Shown here: piece by piece, positions 57,466 through 64,000 of the stretch
Position numbering within the stretch: position 1 is the first letter of the stretch
Layout: each line of letters opens with the position of its first letter
NCBI GenBank assembly: GCA_965644295.1
Contig: CBFFRP010000346.1
Coordinates: forward strand, 1 to 64,000
Length of the DNA stretch: 64,000 nt
Direction of reading: 5' to 3'
Source of the DNA: Paraphysomonas bandaiensis
Lineage: Eukaryota; Chrysophyceae
The notes under the pieces: generated by a model
What the model was told of the DNA's origin: nothing
The model's input: only the letters and a program-made list of their open reading frames with translations
The model's database searches: none
Position numbers and translations under genes: made by a program

Positions 57466-60400
57466 TCACGGCATCCTCTCATCTACAAAATTCCATGTAG
57501 AGGAGTTTTTACCATCATTCCCGACAGACCACCGAAATTCATCCTCGTCTGCAAGAGCGCGTGAATTAAACCCCGGAGGTACAGCAGAAAACCCTGGGGG
57601 AACATCTGTTGCCAATGAATGATCTCTCTCTGTATCATCCTGGTTCATAAGATCAAAGATACCGTCTTCAATCTGAGGACACATGATATCAGTACCCCAG
57701 TAGTCGTACTGCCGCTCCACACAACCCAACCCATTAAGTGCATTGTTTTCAGGAGAGCATGTCCGACCGACACCCTCACCTATGAGTCCCCCAAGATTTA
57801 GACCCAAGCCAAGAGTTGCTTGATTACCACCATGGCTAATCCAACCATCCGCATCTACATTTTTTTTGTGTAAAGCTTCCAAAAAAGGGGTCGGGTCACT
57901 GTCGGTAATATCGTCAGGTCGGTCCACAATAGACTCTGGAGCAAGGACACTCTCTACCACAGGTAAATTCTGATTGTGTACCGAGCGCATTGGGCGGGCC
58001 GCAAAAGCCGGTTTGAACACAATAATATCATCAGCATCGTCGTCATCGTCCTCAAGTTTCTCAGCAGTCTGTGCAGTATAACGAGCACTACAATCGCTAC
58101 TTGATTCATTGTCCTCTTCTTCCGTAGAAAGCCCAGAGGCATTGCTCTCTGACTCTGAATGTCTGCGCCTACGGCTTGGATGAAGATCCCCGCTTGTACT
58201 GTCTCTATCACCTGTGTCTCCAGCACTAGCTGGCATTTGCTTCACAGTTTCAGAAACCCATGACTTGTCGCCGTCCTGATGAGACACAGCTGCCATCGCC
58301 GCGTCATATAAATTTGTGGACTTCTTGTCCCCAGGCAGTGAAGAAACCACTGGGAATTCGCTAAAAGCATTTGGGTTCTTGTCAGAGGGCAGCGTCGTCG
58401 ACTCATGCGACATCTTTCGCAGCGAGGACGATTCCCTGTCGCCACGTGGATGCTTTTTCGCTTCTCTACGAGACTCTCGCCGACGAGCCTTGTACTCCTC
58501 CTTAACTTTTGCCTTTCTTTCCTTTCTATTCCTCTCCCTATCCAGTGATCCCCTCTCAGGTCGACTTGCCTTGGATGGAGGAGTAGCCGCTTGATGAGAC
58601 TTAGAGGACGGTGGCGGAACTAGCGAGTGGTCTACGAAATAAGACACGTTTCTCAGACGGCGGTTAAGAACTTGTCCATCTTTTTCCGGCTGCAGGGGGG
58701 AGGCAGATAATAGAGTGGGGAGCGGAATCGAATCAAAGAATACCTGTATACACATCACACTTCCAAAGTAAATATACATCAGTTTAGCACCTCGTATTGT
58801 CTAGCTAATGGAAGATATCCCCTCAACTCTATGTGCTCTGCTAAGGGTGGCGGGACCTCCTCTACACTACTATGGTCAGAAGTGTCTTCTTTCTTATTCC
58901 AATTAGAAAGAGAGGTCTTCATATCCGCAAGAGTTACGCGCATGCTAGAGCGTGCCCTATTCTCGGAGCGAATTAGCTCTGGAGATGCATTTTCTGGTTT
59001 GGGTAAAGCTACTGTGGCAACCTCACCACCCTGTACAGAATAGCTATGATTCGATATACTATGGAGGAAGTTGAGATTCCCCCGACCCCAATCACAGAAA
59101 ATGCTCAGCATCTGAAGTGTGGAAACTATATGAGACCTTCGAGGTCCAGTTGATCCAATAGGACATACGCACAACGAAATCCTAGCAACACAATAATCAC
59201 ATCACATTCATCACCATTTAACTACACACCTGTTAATTAGACTAAACAAAAACACCAATGCCAAACTCTCGGCATTGCTACGAGTGGAAATATTCGTAGT
59301 TTCTTCATCTTGGGCTTGGCCCTGAGAATTGCGCACATTGTTGCCCCGCATCCTCCGTGACGCTTCAACAGAAGGGAAGTGGATAGAAAAAAGACACACG
59401 CTTATTATCCTTAGCAATATTTCTCCTATGTCCGTTGATTGATTGAAAGGCATTAATCGTTCAAAGTCTTCAAAGAGGGCTGGCATCCACGAGGTCACAA
59501 GGGATGTGGTTTTGGAAAGGATATTTGTATATTCAGTGGATGTTGCAACCCCGGCCTGAGCCTCATCACATGAATTTGAGCATGACGATATAGTCGCCGC
59601 CTCATGCTGTGCAAGAGTAAATAAAGCTCCGTGGATGTACACAAATCGCGTCAGGAAGCCACTTATATCTGGTGTATGGACGGAGCTTCGTGACACGCGC
59701 TTCGCGTTTTTGTCGAATACAACTTTGAGGTTATCCGTACCAGTAGAAAAAGGGTGTGAAACAAGGACACTTCGACAGTAAAAATACACGGAAGTTAACT
59801 CCATTACACCCACTGAAGGCCCACCGTTGTACGCAGTAAGGACCGCTAGCTGAGTATAATCTCGTGTCAATATGAGAGACAACTCAGAAGGACAGATTTA
59901 CCTGGTTGTGTGCATTTCCAACAGAAGGCATCACCTGTCTAGCACGCTGGTAGTACCGCCGTGCCACACTCCAATCCTTCACCTTATTATTACTATGCAG
60001 CTCCGTGTACCTATTGACACGGTAAGTGAGTGTGTATTGACGCCAAGCTATCAGCGATACCGTGCGATATCCCCGAGGAATACCAAGCAAAAGTTGACGC
60101 TGCGAACAAGGGCCGGTATATTACCATCACTGGTAATTGCTACATCACTACTGCATTCGTTGCTGCTTTCAACACTGTCATTCTTCGAATCCAATAGAGT
60201 ATATATAGTCCTTTCCAACTGCATGCTCACGTTATTTCTATTAATAATGATAAATAATTCCAACCTTGACTAATAAATTCTCATAAAACAAAGCACTTTC
60301 GCAAAGGAATCGATTAAATGATGTACTTAAACGTAATAAATTCTGCTTTTGCTCCTCAATTCGTATGCCCTCTTCCGTACCATTATCAATAAGTGAAGTA

Positions 60401-60682
60401 ATACCACGAATGCGTTTTCGGTAATCTTCTATCTTGCGATAAAAGCAATGCTTCCATAAAGTATTGTCAACGTTTTTGGAATACGCTATTGATGGGTAAT
60501 TTACAATAACTCTGACATAACACTGCTTCATGCTACGATATCATCGGCATTAATTTGAGTGAGATGGTGATATAAGAAACTTACTGTGATTGAATGCGGC
60601 TCTTCTCATCAACAGATTCAGCACTCCTCAACTCTTTGTCGAGTGATGAAATTTTTCGTAGTAAGTCTCGTCCTTCTTCCAT
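57466..60682 (-). CDS. SMG7: SMG7/EST1-like protein, seven exons
   Basis: Minus-strand exons: 60682-60585, 60511-60265, 60218-60061, 60010-59902, 59849-59230, 59181-58791 and 58743-57466, giving 966 residues. The 14-3-3-like/TPR domain is recognisable from NTLWKHCFYRKIEDYRKRI, NFCLVFLGDIARYTEL (across a 50-bp intron), RRYYQRARQVMPSVGNAHNQLAVL and VYFYCRSVLVSHPFSTGTDNL. ELRGYLPLARQYEVFF and RRLRNVSYFVDHSLVPPP match SMG7 linker regions. The C-terminal ~400 residues are disordered, Ser/Arg/Asp-rich. SMG7 binds phosphorylated UPF1 in nonsense-mediated decay; in plants it also controls meiotic exit. EST1 itself (telomerase) is the alternative. No PIN domain is seen, so it is not SMG5/6. Confidence 0.85.
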
Positions 60683-61278
60683 ACCTTATTTTGACGAGTC
60701 ACGATTGGCTATGTCGATAGCGAGTGGTATGTACCAGAGGACATGAGGTACATTGGTACAAACAGATGTAGGAACCCATATTTAATTCAATTATATGACG
60801 GCAACAGCACAGACAACCACGACACCCTGTTGCTAATGCCGGAACAATATCATATAAACATGAAGGTGAGTCACCTGTATTTATATTCGAGGAATAGTGT
60901 TTGATTTTGTGGCAGAAGCATCTAATACAATCAAGCAACACCACAACACCACTGCCTACATGTTACTGTATTATACAAGTGTTGGACACAGAGGCTGTAT
61001 ATGTTCTGATAATTTCGTCCTCACCACCTGCAGAAATTGACCAACCACGACCAAAAAAATATCTGTTTGCATGCTGCTGTGTGTGTGGATGACGATGATT
61101 TGTCGAAGTACTACAGTGCTGCTCTTGAGTAAAAACATTGCAGGTGATGGGTGGGATGGGGCGGAGGTATATGAATTTTCGAAACCACCACCTGCAGCGT
61201 ATGGTACGCAGCATAAGACTTCTAAGTCGTCAATTAGCTGGCCTCAAGAAACAGTGACCCACCTTAAAGTTCTGTACA
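60683..61278. other. Shared upstream region of SMG7 and guanylate kinase
   Basis: No supported gene. Short plus-strand frames at 60901-61331 run across the kinase start in a different phase and are rejected as coding. Confidence 0.45.
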
Positions 61279-62318
61279 ATGGACCCGTCTTCCTTTTTGG
61301 CAGGTACTGTTTCTGGCGCGTTGGCTACTGAAACAAAGGAATCGATATTGGGTCAGGAATTGGAAAAATTACAGGAGAAAAAGGTTCATACATAGCAGTT
61401 TACTTGCACCTATTAACAATCATAGCAGAATAAGCTGAAGGAGGACAACACGAAATATGTTTCTAATCATCCTGAGCTTAGTGTAATCATTGACGAGTTT
61501 GTAGCTGATGTATTGCAAAAGAAACCTCATGTAAATATCTTGTCTGGAGTTTTTATTGTGTATAACAATTGTGGTGCCAATGTTTAGGATATTGTTAAAT
61601 TTGGGGAGAAGTTCTTTTCTAAACGAGCAAGGAAATCCCAAAAGGTACACTCAGTCAAGCGTACCTGTGATTATCTTTGATATGGATATTGTAGATCAAT
61701 GATTTAAGTGGATTACCACCACTTGTAATTGCTGGTCCATCTGGCGTTGGGAAGGGAACTATTATTAGCAAGCTTGTGGCAAGTTATCCTGCCTTGTTTG
61801 GTTTCTCTGTCAGTCATACCACGCGAGCACCACGAGCTGGGGAAGTCGATGGTGTTCAATATAATTTTGTTAGTAGTGATGAGATGACCGAAGCAATAAG
61901 CGCCGGGAAATTTATTGAACACGCTCACGTACATTCCAATTATTATGGCACCAGTTTTGAAGCTGTGCAGTGTATTCAGGCCGAGGGAAAGATCTGCATA
62001 CTTGATATTGATATTCAGGGAGTTCAGAGTGTTAAGGGCTCAGGACTGGACTGCAGGTATATTTTTATTGCCCCACCCACTATCGACGAATTAGAGCGAC
62101 GACTAAGGGGACGGATGAGCGAAAGCGACGATAAGATTCGTATTCGACTAGAAAATGCGCGGGGAGAAATTGCGTATGGTATGGAGAAAGGGAACTTTGA
62201 TGCGGTAGTTGTTAATGACAGTATTGAAACGACATTTGAAGAAATTGTCCGATTTCTCAGACACTGGTATCCTAATTTTGAATTCGGTGGTGTTCCCGAT
62301 GACGAAGAGGAAGATTAA
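61279..62318 (+). CDS. Guanylate kinase with N-terminal RIIa/DPY30-type docking domain, four exons
   Basis: Exons 61279-61383, 61429-61530, 61588-61644 and 61695-62318 give 295 residues. The start ATG opens MDPSSFLAGTVSGALATETK, then a charged helix (ELEKLQEKK). NTKYVSNHPELSVIIDEFVADVLQKKPHDIVKFGEKFFSKR is an RIIa-like dimerisation/docking segment (read in two parts across an intron). A complete guanylate kinase follows: P-loop GPSGVGKGT, SHTTRAPRAGEVDGVQYNF, HSNYYGTS, DIDIQGVQS and IFIAPPTIDELERRLRGR. The kinase would make GDP from GMP. RIIa-type helices anchor proteins to AKAP-like scaffolds, most often in cilia and flagella (family knowledge; a ciliary role here is inference). Last exon is 624 bp. 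Confidence 0.88.
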
Positions 62319-62818
62319 CAAATTTGCAATTTAAATGTTGCTTATACCGTACCATAATCAACATATGTCTTGTAACAAAGTTTTGAGTAATAATTAATCG
62401 TAATGTTTACACAGAGTGGTCAAGACGACGCGAATTGGATCTAATTATATGTCTATGGTTACTACTCGCAATGTGCCATACACTATGTGTAATATGATAC
62501 TGTGGAAGATATTCCAGTTTATATGTGAGTACCTAAAAAAAGTAATGTCACATACTTAGTACACACTCCTGATTATAAATGAGGGCAACATTATTCAACC
62601 TATAGAGGATAGAGAAGATAATACTACATTATCTTAAAAACACTCAGTTCTATATATAGCAGTAAATGTCATTATCGGGTTGCCATTAACGGTAGTGCAG
62701 TTCCCGGCAATTATAATGGCATTAATGACAAAGGTCCCGGGATATATAATGGCAGCAGTGCCTTCCCCTCCATATATTGGTTGGCAACCTCCAGAACATC
62801 TGGATCATGCTCACAAGC
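62319..62818. other. Intergenic DNA after guanylate kinase
   Basis: AT-rich with 'ccattaacgg...tataatggc' repeats near 62680-62750; no gene. Confidence 0.4.
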
Positions 62819-62841
62819 CAGGGTTGCGTAACAATTAATTG
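62819..62841. repeat. hAT-like terminal sequence
   Basis: Begins cagggttgcgtaac and ends 'aattaattg', differing by one base from 33559-33581. Subterminal 'caattaattg' copies follow to about 62930. Paired end not found. Confidence 0.5.
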
Positions 62842-62994
62842 CAATTAAATTGCAATTATTAGGTATAGCTCGCGCAATTATAATTGCTATTATTGCAATT
62901 AATTGCAATTTAATTGTGCCAATTATTGTCTTAGTTAAAATAAGATTTAAGGTTAGTCTTGATATTTAGTAAGAGTATACTTGATATTATTAGA

Positions 62995-63193
62995 GATAAA
63001 GATTGAACGATAAGGCCTAATAGTATAATAGCAAGACATGTTGGAGCAGAGCGTTAGCACCACACGTGTGCGTATCTTGTACAGTCGCGTATCATGTATA
63101 GTTTGGTAATTATTCAGTCTATTTGGTATTTCATTGTATACGTGTGTTGTATTCACGCGTTAAGAGATATACGTGAATCAATGATTCCTAATA
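62995..63193 (-). repeat. Probable 3' LTR of a second copia element
   Basis: On the minus strand it starts tattaggaatcattg right after the purine tract gaggggg (63196-63202), parallel to the LTR start of the full element (tattaggattc). The LTR end near 62995 (caatctttatc) is inferred from weak similarity to the other element's LTR end. Confidence 0.6.
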
Positions 63194-63355
63194 CTCCCCC
63201 TCAATGAATTAATCATATGATGTATACATAGATATATGAATATAGGTGTATATTTTTGGAGATAGTTCTACTGAGGGTAAAACTCACGAGTGTAATCACA
63301 GATTGTGGATTACACTGATGTCAACATACAGCATACTCGTGGGAAACTCCGTAGA

Positions 63356-64000
63356 TCTCTAAGTCATCCATTGTGGTCTCTTGGTTGAGTTCTCTGCCGG
63401 TGGGATAGATACTTTTGTTCTTTTATTGCTAGCAGGTATGTTGATACCTCCCCCCCCCATTAGTGAATCCCGCAATCTGTGGAACGTGTTTGATGTGAGG
63501 GGTTTAGTTAGAATGTCGGCCAGCATCTCGTTTGTAGGCATGTAATCAACGATAATAGAGTGCGATGCGACTTGTTCTCTTATGAAGTGATATCTGATGG
63601 CGATATGTTTTGTTCGTCGGTGGTGTACGGGGTTTAGGCATATAGTTGAATTGCACCTTTGTTGTCACACCATATGGTTGTTGAGTATGGCATGTGGAAG
63701 CCCAATTCCGAGAGTAGTGACCGTAGCCAAATAGCTTATTGACATGCTGTTGATAGTGCCATGTACTCCGCTTCTGTAGAGGATAGAGCTACAGTGGTCT
63801 GGAGTCGTGATTGCCAGGAAATAAGACAATTTCCAATAATGAAGCAAAACGCTGTGGTCGACCTGCGAGTTAAGTTGCAGCGTGCCCAATCACTGTCAGC
63901 GAATCCAGTTAAGGTAACAGACTTCTCGGAGTACTGTAGACCTTGATCGATGGTGCCTTTGAGGTACCTAAGTATGTTTAGTGCGGCTTTTTTGTATGTA
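63356..64000 (-). pseudogene. Decayed copia RT/RNase H end, cut by window edge
   Basis: Reading leftwards from 64000: ALNILRYLKGTIDQGL, FADSDWARCNLTRRSTTAF and SSTEAEYMALS are in frame, followed by a TAA after TACQ (about 63736). IWLRSLLSELGF and WCDNKGAIQL resume, then a 2-base insertion near 63640 shifts the frame, and MPTNEMLADILTKPL and the C-terminus appear in the frame of 63541-63359. So the RNase H region has at least two disabling changes. The family is similar to, but not the same as, the element at 39315-45058. Confidence 0.88.

Noticed and set aside
60901-61331. Two plus-strand open frames (63 and 86 codons) upstream of guanylate kinase
   Set aside because: They are in a different phase from the RIIa-kinase frame, end in stops that cannot be spliced sensibly to it, and overlap the real start.
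1-64000. A CRISPR array, bacterial operon or viral genome segment
   Set aside because: No regularly spaced direct repeats with unique spacers, no Shine-Dalgarno-led gene runs, and most genes need GT-AG splicing, so the DNA is eukaryotic nuclear sequence.

Overview
This is a nuclear fragment of a eukaryote. Genes are split by short GT-AG introns (mostly 45-125 bp), intergenic DNA is AT-rich, and there are hAT and Ty1/copia transposons. I cannot name the lineage. A predicted guanylate kinase with an RIIa-type docking domain hints at a ciliated ancestry, and the compact introns fit a protist or alga. No rRNA, tRNA, CRISPR or prokaryotic-style operon was seen.

Layout. 1-7.2 kb is transposon-rich: an edge-truncated Cys/Asp-repeat gene on the minus strand, three tandem repeats of about 245 bp, a four-exon DUF7869-type transposase-like gene and a two-exon, intact hAT transposase with one recognisable terminal repeat. 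7.2-10.9 kb is gene-poor, with one possible small membrane-protein gene and a dispersed TTAA-flanked repeat. 10.9-15 kb holds a GT31 glycosyltransferase, a sulfotransferase and an MFSD14-like transporter. 15-19.8 kb is repeat-rich: a dead hAT derivative with perfect 8-bp target duplication, a fold-back element and a small MITE. 19.8-36.3 kb is a gene block: serine carboxypeptidase, NAD-dependent epimerase, beta-lactamase-like hydrolase, DUF1295 membrane reductase, NSE4, a CLC-6/7 type chloride transporter and kanadaptin. 36.3-45 kb is repeats plus a full-length copia element with identical LTRs but broken reading frames. 45.6-62.3 kb holds WEE1, a very large KNTC1/Rod-like protein, an SMG7/EST1-like protein and the RIIa-guanylate kinase. 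The right edge cuts a second, decayed copia element.

Host genes largely alternate in strand, giving divergent pairs on short shared promoters (sulfotransferase/MFS, carboxypeptidase/epimerase, hydrolase/DUF1295, NSE4/CLC, WEE1/KNTC1, SMG7/guanylate kinase) and convergent pairs between them. Several encode chromosome and mitosis functions: NSE4 (SMC5/6), WEE1 (CDK inhibition) and KNTC1 (spindle checkpoint). The glycosyltransferase and sulfotransferase probably both act in the secretory pathway.

Exon joins were worked out by eye from reading frame, splice-site motifs and family conservation. No search was run.
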